From: Bacteroidetes bacterium UBA7662
Lineage (GTDB): Bacteria; Bacteroidota; Bacteroidia; UBA7662
Assembly (NCBI GenBank): GCA_002483345.1
Contig: DLHS01000015.1
Span: 63,197-127,196 of the forward strand
Direction of reading: 5' to 3'
DNA: 64,000 nt
In this document: piece after piece, positions 30,080-38,770 of the stretch
Layout: the number at the start of each line of letters is the position of its first letter
Position numbering within the stretch: the first letter of the stretch is position 1
Position numbers and translations under genes: made by a program
The notes under the pieces: generated by a model
Seen by the model: the letters and a program-made list of their open reading frames with translations, nothing else
Database searches by the model: none
Told to the model about the DNA's origin: nothing

Positions 30080-30727
30080 CTAGGCGATCGATTCTGATTG
30101 TATGCTTTCGATTACTTTCAGCGTCTGATCCAGTGAGCTGTATCCCTGGCATACCAGGAAATAGTTATCGTTACGTCTGTAAATGAGGGTAGGGAAACCG
30201 CTCACACCAAATTTAGCAACATGATCAAATTCATCTTTGGTTGCCAGTTTATAGCTGAAATCGTTGAACCTTGTCCTGAAATCTTCTTCCTCCATACCCA
30301 GTTCATGTGCCAGTACCACATAACTTTCAGCCACATTGGGGTTAAAACCGTGGTGATAAATGACCTTCTGAATTTCATGGGCAATGTGCACCGCCTGTTT
30401 GGGTGCAAACTCTTTCAGTATAACCCCCGCCCGACTGGGGGGCTCTGAATCGAAGATGGTTTTACCGCCATCCATGAGCTCAGCCAGAAAAGGCTGACCG
30501 AAACGCACTCCCGTGAGCTCTTCCACCCGTTTGTAAGCGGTTTTGACATAGGGAGCAACCACTCCTATAGGTCCTGATCTCTCACCCAGCATCATACCAC
30601 CGGCATATACTGAGAAGGGGAGAGTAGCTCCCAATCTCTGGTGTAAATCCACCATTACCTGACTAAAACCGTAGCACCAGCCGCAAAGGGGGTCGTACAG
30701 ATAGATGATTTCGTTTTCTGATTCCAT
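30080..30727 (-). CDS. DsbA-family (FrnE-like) thiol oxidoreductase
   Basis: 215 residues, thioredoxin fold. The active site is Cys15-Gly-Trp-Cys18 in YDPLCGWCYGFSQV; the cis-Pro lies in GVSGFPTLIYR. The inserted helical domain (about 60-150; KQAVHIAHEIQKVIYHHGFNP) matches the FrnE/2-hydroxychromene isomerase-like branch of DsbA proteins. No signal peptide, so it is probably cytoplasmic; the partner is unknown. The membrane protein gene upstream on the same strand ends 31 bases before... its start, so the two are likely co-transcribed. Confidence 0.88.
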   Translation of the reverse strand: MESENEIIYLYDPLCGWCYGFSQVMVDLHQRLGATLPFSVYAGGMMLGERSGPIGVVAPYVKTAYKRVEELTGVRFGQPFLAELMDGGKTIFDSEPPSRAGVILKEFAPKQAVHIAHEIQKVIYHHGFNPNVAESYVVLAHELGMEEEDFRTRFNDFSYKLATKDEFDHVAKFGVSGFPTLIYRRNDNYFLVCQGYSSLDQTLKVIESIQSESIA

Positions 30728-30757
30728 GTTTCAGAAACACCATCTTTTGCGCAAGGT

Positions 30758-31459
30758 TCAATCTTCGTCTGGTGTCTCTACTTCTACCTCTTTACGGACC
30801 AAACGAAGGATGGAAACGATGTGACAATACATGATCATGGGTACCAGCACAGTGGGCAGCAACTGGAAAGGAAAATGCAGTACAGCTGTATTCGGCATCT
30901 CAAAATTAATGACCTGCATGGCTCCCGGGAGAGACAGTGCTGCATGAATAACCACATTCAGTAGCGATAACATGCCTATTACATTCCAGCCGATGAGGAT
31001 ATTACGCGTCAGTAGTTTCTGCTGATATCCCATGTGCGCAATTAAGGGAGCCGTCATGCCAATGACAATGTCGTAGTTTCGGCCCTCAAAGGTCATGTCA
31101 ACGGGGAGATATTGCGCTTTGTGCAGCCATAAAAGCACGAATTCTACAGCAACCCGGGTACCATGAATGTAATGCAGATAACCGTCATCTGAGTCATGGA
31201 TCATTTGTTTACCTCGGCTGGTGAATAGATAAAGCAGAGGTAAAAGCGCTGATGGTATGATCAATAGCAGCAAGCGGGGTGGCGTAGCGCTTGTATCCTG
31301 GAAAAACCCGGTATAGGCCAGATAGCTGCTTATCCCACCTATCAGCAGCCAGAAGATGAAAGGTTTTTTGTCTTTAGGTTGACTTAACCAAAGGAGTACA
31401 AAGGCAGCCAGCAAAGCTGCAGCAAACACTATCGGGGTATACGAAGGGACATTTTCCAT
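30758..31459 (-). CDS. Multi-pass membrane protein of unknown function
   Basis: 233 residues with about seven hydrophobic segments: IVFAAALLAAFVLLWL, FIFWLLIGGISSYLAY, LLLLIIPSALLPLLYLF, VAVEFVLLWLHKA, IVIGMTAPLIAHMGY, LIGWNVIGMLSLLNVVIHA, FQLLPTVLVPMIMYCHIVSI. Conserved-looking polar residues inside membranes (His/Glu in TRVAVEFVLLWLHK and PLIAHMGY, His in NVVIHAAL and MYCHIVS) suggest a function beyond anchoring, such as a redox or metal site, but no known family is recognised. The DsbA-like gene follows on the same strand. Confidence 0.75.
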   Translation of the reverse strand: MENVPSYTPIVFAAALLAAFVLLWLSQPKDKKPFIFWLLIGGISSYLAYTGFFQDTSATPPRLLLLIIPSALLPLLYLFTSRGKQMIHDSDDGYLHYIHGTRVAVEFVLLWLHKAQYLPVDMTFEGRNYDIVIGMTAPLIAHMGYQQKLLTRNILIGWNVIGMLSLLNVVIHAALSLPGAMQVINFEMPNTAVLHFPFQLLPTVLVPMIMYCHIVSILRLVRKEVEVETPDED

Positions 31460-31532
31460 GCAATCGTTTTTTTGGATAACGACAAGTTACATGGTCATGG
31501 TCTTTTTGGTCGTATAATGACAAAAACTTTCT

Positions 31533-31555
31533 CCACAATTTGGGGGTAATTGTGG
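31533..31555. repeat. Short inverted repeat in AT-rich spacer
   Basis: CCACAATT (31533-31540) and AATTGTGG (31548-31555) form a perfect 8-bp inverted repeat with a 7-base loop, some 75 bases upstream of the membrane protein gene (- strand). It may be an operator. The surrounding 31460-31740 spacer is strongly AT-rich and otherwise shows nothing recognisable. Confidence 0.4.
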
Positions 31556-31740
31556 AAATCGCTTTTTTCTGTGTTAGGGTAATTGGGTATGCTTATGTGC
31601 TAATATTCAACTATTTGAATGATTATCTAAAGCAACAGAAATAGGAACAATGCAGGCATTTAATTCAATGTTAAAATTTAATTAAATTATTTAACTGATA
31701 ATTTAATATAATTTAAAAAATGCCTCCGTTTTTTTAATTA

Positions 31741-32784
31741 TTAACGCTTTTTATTCAAACCCAACATAGCAACCATCCAATCCGGCAATTGTTTTTCCTT
31801 GCGGTTTTTCAGATGAAGGAAAAGGTTCAGTTTTTTCAGCACCGGCACCTTGTGTGTTTCCACCAATTCAATCAAAGCTCCGTCGGGATCTTCGACATAA
31901 GCGAACCGTCCGCCACTTTCACCCATATCGAAAGTATCTCCGCTGTCGACTGTAAAAGGATGCCCTTTTGCCTGTGATCGGGCTTTGAGCCCATCCATGT
32001 TTATAGTGTCAAAACAGAGGTGGATGTAACCACAATCTCCCCAGAAACGGTTTTCAAATATTTTACGGCCACTTTTATCGAGGCGTTCAAATAGTTCTAT
32101 ATCAATACTGCCCAGTAATTTACTGAAAGCACCGTATGGGGTATAAGCCTTGCGAAGAAGCACCCGTCTGTAGGTCGCCTCATCGGGAAGATCTTCAAAA
32201 CTGCCTGTCTGGTCATATACCAGTTCGTTTATGCCCAGAACCTCCTGATAGAAGCGAATAGATTTATCCATGTCGGAAACACCGATACAGGCACCTGTAA
32301 CACCCCCGGTAATTTTATCTTTCACTTTAAACCAATCGTTACCTTCTACTACCTGAAAAGGGTATCCGTGCAGGTCGTTGATCCAGAAACAAGGGCGTCC
32401 GGTCAGGTCTTTGCCCAGTTTCCCTGGTTTTTTGTTCACTTTTTGAAGATGTGCATGCAGTGCTGCTACATTTTTGCTCTTCATTTTGGCAGCATAGATG
32501 CCCAGATCACCCAGCCGGATGTCGAATGTAGCAGGTTGAGGAACCTTGCTGGTGTATTGCCAGATTTCAAATCCGCCGCCACCAGCCATGTTCAGGGCCA
32601 GTGCCGCCCGTCGTTTTTCCACTTTTTGGTTGGTATAACGAATCATCAGTGCCGCCTCTGCGGCATCGTCAAACACATTAACATCCATACCAAAGGCACG
32701 GATATACCATTGCCAGGCTTTTTCGAGGTCGGGTGTACCGATACCAATTTGCTGAATACCGGTGATGTGGGGGATTTGACTCAT
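31741..32784 (-). CDS. Two-domain VOC (glyoxalase/dioxygenase superfamily) protein
   Basis: 347 residues with two VOC units. The first (7-165) starts HITGIQQIGIGTPDLEKAWQWYIRAFGMD and ends ... LHGYPFQVVEGNDWF; the second (about 170-325) starts GGVTGACIGVSDMDKSIRFYQEVLGI and ends FAYVEDPDGALIELVETH. His and Glu at VOC metal positions are present in part (IHLCFD, ALIELVE). It could be a dioxygenase, isomerase or lyase; the substrate is not known. The SDR gene upstream overlaps it by 4 bases, so they probably act together in a degradation or modification step. Confidence 0.82.
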   Translation of the reverse strand: MSQIPHITGIQQIGIGTPDLEKAWQWYIRAFGMDVNVFDDAAEAALMIRYTNQKVEKRRAALALNMAGGGGFEIWQYTSKVPQPATFDIRLGDLGIYAAKMKSKNVAALHAHLQKVNKKPGKLGKDLTGRPCFWINDLHGYPFQVVEGNDWFKVKDKITGGVTGACIGVSDMDKSIRFYQEVLGINELVYDQTGSFEDLPDEATYRRVLLRKAYTPYGAFSKLLGSIDIELFERLDKSGRKIFENRFWGDCGYIHLCFDTINMDGLKARSQAKGHPFTVDSGDTFDMGESGGRFAYVEDPDGALIELVETHKVPVLKKLNLFLHLKNRKEKQLPDWMVAMLGLNKKR

Positions 32785-33572
32785 ACAGGGCTAATTTTTC
32801 GGCTGATCAGGCGATACAGCGGCGGCACAAATTTAGAGAACCAATACAAGAGTCGTTCGCCTTTTGCCACCAAAACCAGGTGTTTTTTACGATTGTATGC
32901 CTTAAGAATCTGATTAGCACATACATCCGCGGGAATCCCGTTGGCCTGACCGGGATCCATTTTACCATGCGCCTCACCACTTGCTTCTACCGCCGAGTAG
33001 GAGATAGGGGTATTGATGCGCCCCGGACAAACCACCAGCACATGGATTTTTCCCGCTTCTTCAATGGCAACGGTATTAAAATAGCCATGCAGCGCATGTT
33101 TGGAGGCAGCATAGGTAGAGCGGGTCGGGAATCCAAACAGGCCGACTACAGAACTGGTAATGACAATACCGGCTCTGGCGGGATTAAAGGCCGGAAACAA
33201 AAGTTTTGTAAATAAAACCGGCCCCAGAAAATTTACCTGCATGATATGTTTTTCAGTTTCAAAGGTTGATTCCCGGGCAGAGCCACGCTGACTGATCCCT
33301 GCATTGTTGAAGAGGATATCAACCCGTGGAATTAATCCAAGCAAAGTTGCCGCTGCCTGACGGATACTGCTTTCATCTGAAAGATCCATGGCCACCACAT
33401 GACACTCATCGGTATGCTGCAGACAGTTTTTTTTGACTTCTTCCAGCTCCGGGAGGCGCCGGGCCAATAATACCAGTCTGCTTTTTTGTCTGGCCAGGGC
33501 TTCTGCCAGTGCTTTTCCGATTCCGGAACTGGCACCTGTGATCACAACATAACTGGAGGCAAATTCACTCAT
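32781..33572 (-). CDS. Short-chain dehydrogenase/reductase
   Basis: 263 residues, classical SDR: VITGASSGIGKALAEALA, NNAG (LFNNAGISQ), catalytic Ser in ITSSVVGLFG, YxxxK in YAASKHAL, PGRINTPIS. The C-terminus (LLYWFSKFVPPLYRLISRKI) is hydrophobic and basic as in membrane-associated dehydrogenases of lipids or sterols (DHRS7-like). It is translationally coupled to the VOC gene. The substrate is unknown. Confidence 0.9.
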   Translation of the reverse strand: MSEFASSYVVITGASSGIGKALAEALARQKSRLVLLARRLPELEEVKKNCLQHTDECHVVAMDLSDESSIRQAAATLLGLIPRVDILFNNAGISQRGSARESTFETEKHIMQVNFLGPVLFTKLLFPAFNPARAGIVITSSVVGLFGFPTRSTYAASKHALHGYFNTVAIEEAGKIHVLVVCPGRINTPISYSAVEASGEAHGKMDPGQANGIPADVCANQILKAYNRKKHLVLVAKGERLLYWFSKFVPPLYRLISRKISPV

Positions 33573-33746
33573 ATCAGGTTAAAAATTAGGGTATATCTTT
33601 TGCTGGTCTGCGAATACCGGAAGTGTTGGTTTTTACCGCTGTCTCCGCAATCCCGAAACTACAATCTTCTGCGAACAAGCTGGTAATTCCTGACAGAATT
33701 CCTGTGTTTGCTGAACCATTACCTTAGAAAAGAAGCTGTTTTTACC

Positions 33747-33754
33747 TACTTTTG
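33747..33754 (+). promoter_or_regulatory. -7 box of the 3-hydroxyacyl-CoA dehydrogenase gene
   Basis: TACTTTTG matches TAnnTTTG; predicted start about 33760, a dozen bases before ATG 33773. No -33 TTG at the right distance was seen. Confidence 0.65.
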
Positions 33755-33772
33755 CATCGAAAAAACTGCCTT

Positions 33773-34663
33773 ATGAAAAATATTACGGTCATCGGTTCAG
33801 GTACCATGGGTAACGGAATAGCTCATGTTTTTGCGATGCATAACTATCAGGTCACCCTGGTTGATATCAACCAGACGGCCCTCGATAAAGGCATGGTGAC
33901 CATCGCCAGAAACCTTGACCGCATGGTAGCCAAAGGCAGCATCTCAGAAGCTGAGAAGGCGGCTGCACTGGCACATATAAAAGCGCAGACAGATATGGCG
34001 GAGGGCGTCAAAAACGCGGATCTTGTGGTAGAAGCTGCAACTGAAAACATTGAGCTTAAACTGAACATTTTCCGTCAGTTAGATGCACTGGCACCTGCAG
34101 AAGCCATTCTGGCCTCCAATACATCCTCTATATCGATTACCCAAATCGCGGCTGTTACCAAACGGGCTGATAAAATAATCGGTATGCACTTTATGAATCC
34201 GGTACCGGTGATGAAGCTGATTGAAGTAATCAGGGGTTACAATACGAGCGACGAGGTTACCCAGACTATCATGGATCTCAGCGCAGTGCTGGGAAAAATA
34301 CCGGTAGAGGTAAATGATTATCCGGGTTTTGTAGCCAACCGTATCCTGATGCCGATGATCAACGAAGCTATTTGCACCCTTTTTGAAGGAGTTGCCGGTG
34401 TTTCAGAGATTGATACAGTGATGAAACTTGGCATGGCACATCCGATGGGACCCCTGCAACTCGCTGATTTTATAGGGTTGGATGTTTGTCTGGCCATTCT
34501 CCGTGTTTTACACGATGGTTTTGGTAATCCTAAATATGCCCCTTGTCCTTTGCTGGTGAATATGGTTACGGCCGGCCACCTGGGGGCCAAATCAGGTAAA
34601 GGCTTTTATGAATACACCCCCGGTTCAAAAGAGCTGGTCGTGGCCGCCGGTTTCCGGAAGTAA
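33773..34663 (+). CDS. 3-hydroxyacyl-CoA (3-hydroxybutyryl-CoA) dehydrogenase
   Basis: 296 residues from ATG 33773 (an upstream TTG at 33752 lies on the promoter side). NAD-binding KNITVIGSGTMGNGIAHVFA, EAATENIELKLNIFRQLD, ASNTSSISITQIAAVT, and the catalytic His in MHFMNPVPVMKLIEVI. The C-terminal domain includes DYPGFVANRILMPMINEAI and GMAHPMGPLQLADFIGLD. It oxidises 3-hydroxyacyl-CoA in beta-oxidation or the butyrate route, and can pair with the thiolase at 62.4 kb. Its end overlaps the convergent NAD(P)HX repair gene by 39 bases. Confidence 0.94.
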   Translation: MKNITVIGSGTMGNGIAHVFAMHNYQVTLVDINQTALDKGMVTIARNLDRMVAKGSISEAEKAAALAHIKAQTDMAEGVKNADLVVEAATENIELKLNIFRQLDALAPAEAILASNTSSISITQIAAVTKRADKIIGMHFMNPVPVMKLIEVIRGYNTSDEVTQTIMDLSAVLGKIPVEVNDYPGFVANRILMPMINEAICTLFEGVAGVSEIDTVMKLGMAHPMGPLQLADFIGLDVCLAILRVLHDGFGNPKYAPCPLLVNMVTAGHLGAKSGKGFYEYTPGSKELVVAAGFRK

Positions 34664-36169
34664 GCAGCTTTGAATCTGTAGCATGGCCTCCGGCAGGTAA
34701 TGGACGATATCTCGGGCCAGGAGCGATTCCTGGCCTTTTTTATGTGCTGCCAGATCTCCTGCCAAACCATGCAGGTAAACACCTGCCAGCGCAGCCTGTT
34801 CCGGCGGCAAACCCTTTGCCAGCAGACCAAGCAGTATACCACAGAGCACATCTCCGCTGCCAGCTGTTGCCATGCCCGGATTACCTGTCGGGTTCACATA
34901 AAGTCGCTTATCAGGTAAACAAATAAAGGTGTAGCGGTTTTTTAAGATCAGGATACAGGTGTGCCTGACTGCAAACTCCCGGCTGGTTTCCAGCAAAGTG
35001 GGCCAGTCAGCCATTTTGCCAAGTAAACGTTCGCATTCGGCTTTGTGTGGGGTAAGCAGGCTGTGGGCAGGCAGGTGGTTGAGGAGATGGGGGTGGAGTG
35101 AGAGCAGATTAAGCGCGTCCGCATCGAGTACCAGTGGTGTTGACTGAGATTCCAACCAGGCTGTAAAGGCAAGCGCGGTATCAGAGACAGTGTCAAGGCC
35201 TGGCCCTGCCCCCAAGCCACTGTATTTACCATCGGAGGGTGCTGATGTCCAGCGTTCCGGATGAGAATCAGGACTGACCATGGCTTCCGGAACAGCGCTC
35301 TGGAGTGGCGATATACATTGTGTGGGGACATGCACGGTAATCTTACCACAACCTACCCGCAAAGCTGCTTCAGCTGCCAGTATTGCCGCTCCGGTCTTCC
35401 CATAACTACCCGCCAGCAGTAAGGCATGTCCGAAATCTCCCTTGTGTGAAAATTCACTCCGGGGAGGGAAAACCGTTTTTACATCTTCCTGCTCAGTAAG
35501 AAATGCCCAGGGAGGGGTTGTTGCACTGAAAGTAGCGGATAATCCGATGTTCAGTACTTTTGCCTTTCCGACAAAAACTGCGTTTTCGGCAAACAACATG
35601 GCTGGTTTGAGGCTTTGGAAAGTGAAGGTATGATCTGCTTTAACCGCCAATCCTTTAAAAACGGTAGCTTCCACGGCCATTCCACTGGGGACATCCAGCG
35701 CTATCACGTCGCCCGGATGCCGGTTAATAGCCTCTACCCAGGCTTTGAGAGCTCCTTCAAGGGGACGATTGGTGCCGGTGCCCAACAACGCATCTATGAC
35801 GACACTTTCCGGTTGCCGGGAGAGCATAACAGGTTCCTCTGCATGGAAGAGTATGCCCGGCTGTCTGGATTGCACCCATGCCAGCGCCTCCTGTCGTTCA
35901 GAACTTGCCCTGATACCGGAGGCAGGCATAAATATTTTGACCGTATATCCTTTTTCATGCAGATAAAGACCTGTTAACAGGCCGTCTCCGCCATTGTTTC
36001 CCTGACCACAAACTAACTGAACAGTCGTTTGTGTATCGTATTGAAGTACAAATTGTCTTACAAAAGCAGCACAGGCGCGCTTCATCAGGTCGAAGGAACC
36101 GATTTGCTGCTCCTTTAAGCTGTACGCATCCCATGCTTTGATACCTTCCGCCAGGTAAATAGCTTTCAT
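34625..36169 (-). CDS. nnrD: Bifunctional NAD(P)HX repair enzyme (epimerase/ADP-dependent dehydratase)
   Basis: 514 residues. N-terminal YjeF_N epimerase domain (1-210): GQGNNGGDGLLTGLYLHEKG, DALLGTGTNRPLEG, LDVPSGM. C-terminal ribokinase-like dehydratase (about 225-500): HKGDFGHALLLAGSYGKTGA, LGAGPGLD, LDADALNLL, TPHKAECERLLG, GNPGMATAGSGDVLCGIL. It repairs hydrated NAD(P)H. It overlaps the NlpC/P60 gene by 4 bases and, tail to tail, the 3-hydroxyacyl-CoA dehydrogenase by 39 bases. Confidence 0.94.
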   Translation of the reverse strand: MKAIYLAEGIKAWDAYSLKEQQIGSFDLMKRACAAFVRQFVLQYDTQTTVQLVCGQGNNGGDGLLTGLYLHEKGYTVKIFMPASGIRASSERQEALAWVQSRQPGILFHAEEPVMLSRQPESVVIDALLGTGTNRPLEGALKAWVEAINRHPGDVIALDVPSGMAVEATVFKGLAVKADHTFTFQSLKPAMLFAENAVFVGKAKVLNIGLSATFSATTPPWAFLTEQEDVKTVFPPRSEFSHKGDFGHALLLAGSYGKTGAAILAAEAALRVGCGKITVHVPTQCISPLQSAVPEAMVSPDSHPERWTSAPSDGKYSGLGAGPGLDTVSDTALAFTAWLESQSTPLVLDADALNLLSLHPHLLNHLPAHSLLTPHKAECERLLGKMADWPTLLETSREFAVRHTCILILKNRYTFICLPDKRLYVNPTGNPGMATAGSGDVLCGILLGLLAKGLPPEQAALAGVYLHGLAGDLAAHKKGQESLLARDIVHYLPEAMLQIQSCLLPETGGHDQLF

Positions 36170-36855
36170 GTTTTTAAACGGCGTATAATCCGCAACTGGT
36201 GGCTGTACTGTCCGTTGGCTTTGTTGAAGATGCCCTGGTGGTCGAATAAATCGATGCGTACCTGGCCTGAAGCATGCAGTATTTCGCTTTCATTGAGTAA
36301 TAAGCCTACATGTACGATACGGCCCTCCGCATTGTCAAAAAAGGCTAAATCTCCTGCCCTTGCTTCTGCTACGAGGTGTACCATATCACCCAGCTCAGCC
36401 TGTTGCCAGGCATCCCGTGGGAGTTTTTTGCCATACATTTTGAATATCTGCTGCATCAGACCGGAACAATCAATGCCAAAGATGCTTTTACCTCCCCATA
36501 AATAGGGGGTGTTCAGGTATAATCTGCCCGTCGCCTCGAGGCTTTTGGGGTTGTATGGCTGTGAATTCATACGACCCGGTATCAAACTGCCATGCGGCAC
36601 CAGCATGGGTCCATCCGGCGTTTCTATTTTCTGAACCTGCTCCGTAACCCATGCCAGATGTTCAGAGTCATGTGTACTGTATTGTTTGTTGTCGATCCAC
36701 CCTTCATAATCGTCCTCACCCTTTACCAGACTCCATTTAGCTTGTTTATCCAACACGCTGATTGATTCGCCATATAGTAACTGGCTTATTTGTTCACTTC
36801 GGTCGGAAGGTTCCCGACGCATAGGAACCACGGGCAGATGGCAGTAGAAACTCAT
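36166..36855 (-). CDS. NlpC/P60 (C40) peptidase with SH3-like domain
   Basis: 229 residues from ATG 36855, downstream of the neighbouring terminator; a longer frame would start inside that hairpin. The N-terminal part is a bacterial SH3 domain (10-57; RREPSDRSEQISQLLYGE, WSLVKGEDDYEGWID). The C-terminal cysteine peptidase has Cys130 in FGIDCSGLMQQIF, His182 in RIVHVGLLL, and His194 in ILHASGQVRID. It cleaves peptidoglycan stem peptides, often D-Glu-diamino acid bonds. No signal peptide is visible, so it may act on recycled muropeptides like YkfC. It is coupled to nnrD. Confidence 0.9.
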   Translation of the reverse strand: MSFYCHLPVVPMRREPSDRSEQISQLLYGESISVLDKQAKWSLVKGEDDYEGWIDNKQYSTHDSEHLAWVTEQVQKIETPDGPMLVPHGSLIPGRMNSQPYNPKSLEATGRLYLNTPYLWGGKSIFGIDCSGLMQQIFKMYGKKLPRDAWQQAELGDMVHLVAEARAGDLAFFDNAEGRIVHVGLLLNESEILHASGQVRIDLFDHQGIFNKANGQYSHQLRIIRRLKT

Positions 36856-36877
36856 GGATACGAATTTGAGAAAAATA

Positions 36878-36907
36878 AAAAAGGCCTGTGCATCCACAGG
36901 CCTTTTT
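36878..36907 (-). terminator. Terminator of the OmpA/TPR lipoprotein gene
   Basis: AAAAAGGCCTGTG (36878-36890) and CACAGGCCTTTTT (36895-36907) form a perfect 13-bp stem with a four-base loop, 18 bases after the lipoprotein stop on the - strand. It also separates that gene from the NlpC/P60 gene. Confidence 0.9.
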
Positions 36908-36925
36908 GTTTTCTAAAAGTTTCGC

Positions 36926-38617
36926 TTAACGGATGGCTACCTTGAAGTAGTCCTGGTTGTGGTGCTTCAGGAACTCAGCGTCATTTTTAGCCATTTCACG
37001 ACCATTGGCGTCAAGGGCAATGGAACGGGTGAGGCCGGTAGTCATCATATCACGGTTGTCGGTGCGTGCACCGATGATGGCTTTAAGGTAGTGACCCGCT
37101 GCATCAAGGTTCTGGATAGCATCCAGTTCTTTCTGAGCAGCCGGGTAGTTTTTGTTCAATACATAAGCCAGGGCCTTGTTGTAACCTGCATCCAGTTTGC
37201 GGAGGGCGAGGTCGTAATCACCGGCACGTACAGCTACTACACCTGCATTGTGGTCGGTATTCACACCCGCATTGGTTGCTTTTGTGAAGAATTCTTTTGC
37301 TTTTTTGTGGTCACCTTCTTTACCGGCGAGTACACCCTGGTTGTTCAGAACTTCTGCTGCGTCTGTATTGGCAGCTGATGCGTTGGCCAGATGCGCACGG
37401 GCACCATTGAGGTCGTTGTTGTTCAAGGCCATTGCAGCCAGGTTGTTGAAGCTGCGGTAATCAGCAGGATAAGCTTTGCCGGCATTGGTGAGGATAGTGG
37501 TGCGGTCAGCATCGTTGGTGGCGATACGGGCGGCTTTCATGTATTCATTGGCAGAAAGCGCAGAATCACTGTTGATGGCCAGCTTGAGCAGGGTGGTATC
37601 GTCTTTTACCGGCTCAACAGCTTTGATGACCATTTCAGCACGACGCAATTGCGGAAGATATTTATCAGCCAATACTTTGTAAGCAGCGGTTAACTGACGG
37701 AGGTCAGCCTGTTTCTCTTCGCTCGACTTGCCACTGTTGATAACAGCGATTACTTCGTCTTTGTTAGGGATGTTTTCATTCTGAATCAAACCAAGGAGAC
37801 CGTTCCAGTCTTCTGTAGCGGTTTCTTCTTTGTAGAAATTGTCATCGTACAATTTGGTCATACCTTTTTTGCCGATGAGGGTTTTGAAAACAAAGTCGTT
37901 GGCACCTTTGGCACGCTGGTCAGCCAGCTTATCGTTGCGTTGCAACTCTCCGTCCGGCGAAGCATAACCATTGATAACGATTTCACGAATCTGATAACCC
38001 TTTTGCATGAAGTCAGCCATCGCCTGGATTTCAGCTTTTTTCTTCTCAGAATTACGGACATCCGACTGGTTGATAAGGAAGAAAATGGTAGCGCTTTGCT
38101 GAACCGGTACTTCCTTGAAGTTATCGGCGGCCATCGCTGCTTTATAATCTGCCTTCAGGCGCTGTGCTGTTACAATCGTACCATCTGCCAGCTTGACGGC
38201 AGGGAAATCAACCGATTTTTTTCCTACGGCTACATTTACTTTGGCAGTGAGCTCAGCTTTTTCCATGCCTTTTTTGTAGGCAAGAGCACCTGAACTGCTG
38301 AAAGTACCACCTGTCGCGTTGGCGACGGTACGACCGGCACCTTCGGCACTTTCGCCTTTGAATTTAACCGGAGCCAATTCAACATTGTTACCCGCATAGT
38401 TTAATACCGGCGTTGCAGTAAGGACTGCTTTTTTGTCGAAGTATTTAGGGCCAAAAGTGATTTTATTGACGAAGCTGACACTGTCACCACGGAGTTCAAG
38501 TACTTGTGGTTCGGTGCTGTAGCTTACGCCACCCGGATTTTTGAGCATTTTGCTGCTGCAACCAGCGGCGATTCCGCCCAGGATCAAGAGTGCTGCAATC
38601 GATTTTTGAAGATTCAT
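36926..38617 (-). CDS. Lipoprotein with OmpA-like domain and TPR repeats
   Basis: 563 residues. Lipobox IAAGC with Cys20, so membrane anchored. The N-terminal part (25-175) is beta-rich and has no known name. The OmpA-like peptidoglycan-binding domain is at about 180-285 (SATIFFLINQSDVRNSEKKK, EIVINGYASPDGELQRNDKLA), and a TPR array is at about 370-555 (YRSFNNLAAMALNNNDLNGA, EVLNNQGVLAGKEGDHKKA). It probably ties the outer membrane to the cell wall and holds partner proteins. It is monocistronic, with a strong terminator and a long leader after a consensus -7 box, which suggests high expression. Confidence 0.82.
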   Translation of the reverse strand: MNLQKSIAALLILGGIAAGCSSKMLKNPGGVSYSTEPQVLELRGDSVSFVNKITFGPKYFDKKAVLTATPVLNYAGNNVELAPVKFKGESAEGAGRTVANATGGTFSSSGALAYKKGMEKAELTAKVNVAVGKKSVDFPAVKLADGTIVTAQRLKADYKAAMAADNFKEVPVQQSATIFFLINQSDVRNSEKKKAEIQAMADFMQKGYQIREIVINGYASPDGELQRNDKLADQRAKGANDFVFKTLIGKKGMTKLYDDNFYKEETATEDWNGLLGLIQNENIPNKDEVIAVINSGKSSEEKQADLRQLTAAYKVLADKYLPQLRRAEMVIKAVEPVKDDTTLLKLAINSDSALSANEYMKAARIATNDADRTTILTNAGKAYPADYRSFNNLAAMALNNNDLNGARAHLANASAANTDAAEVLNNQGVLAGKEGDHKKAKEFFTKATNAGVNTDHNAGVVAVRAGDYDLALRKLDAGYNKALAYVLNKNYPAAQKELDAIQNLDAAGHYLKAIIGARTDNRDMMTTGLTRSIALDANGREMAKNDAEFLKHHNQDYFKVAIR

Positions 38618-38671
38618 AACTATGTGAGTTTGTTTTTGCCTGTAAAGAGGGACAAGTTATTAATTTTGATG

Positions 38672-38679
38672 CAAATATA
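38672..38679 (-). promoter_or_regulatory. -7 box of the OmpA/TPR lipoprotein gene
   Basis: TATATTTG on the - strand, consensus TAnnTTTG. Predicted leader of about 48 bases before ATG 38617. No TTG at the -33 distance was found. Confidence 0.65.
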
Positions 38680-38770
38680 TTGAATCGAATATTAAACAGC
38701 GAAAGAAACAGTAAAGGTTACAATAGTTTAAAACCCTTGCTATTTTGCAGTTGTATAGCCCCTTGAACCC

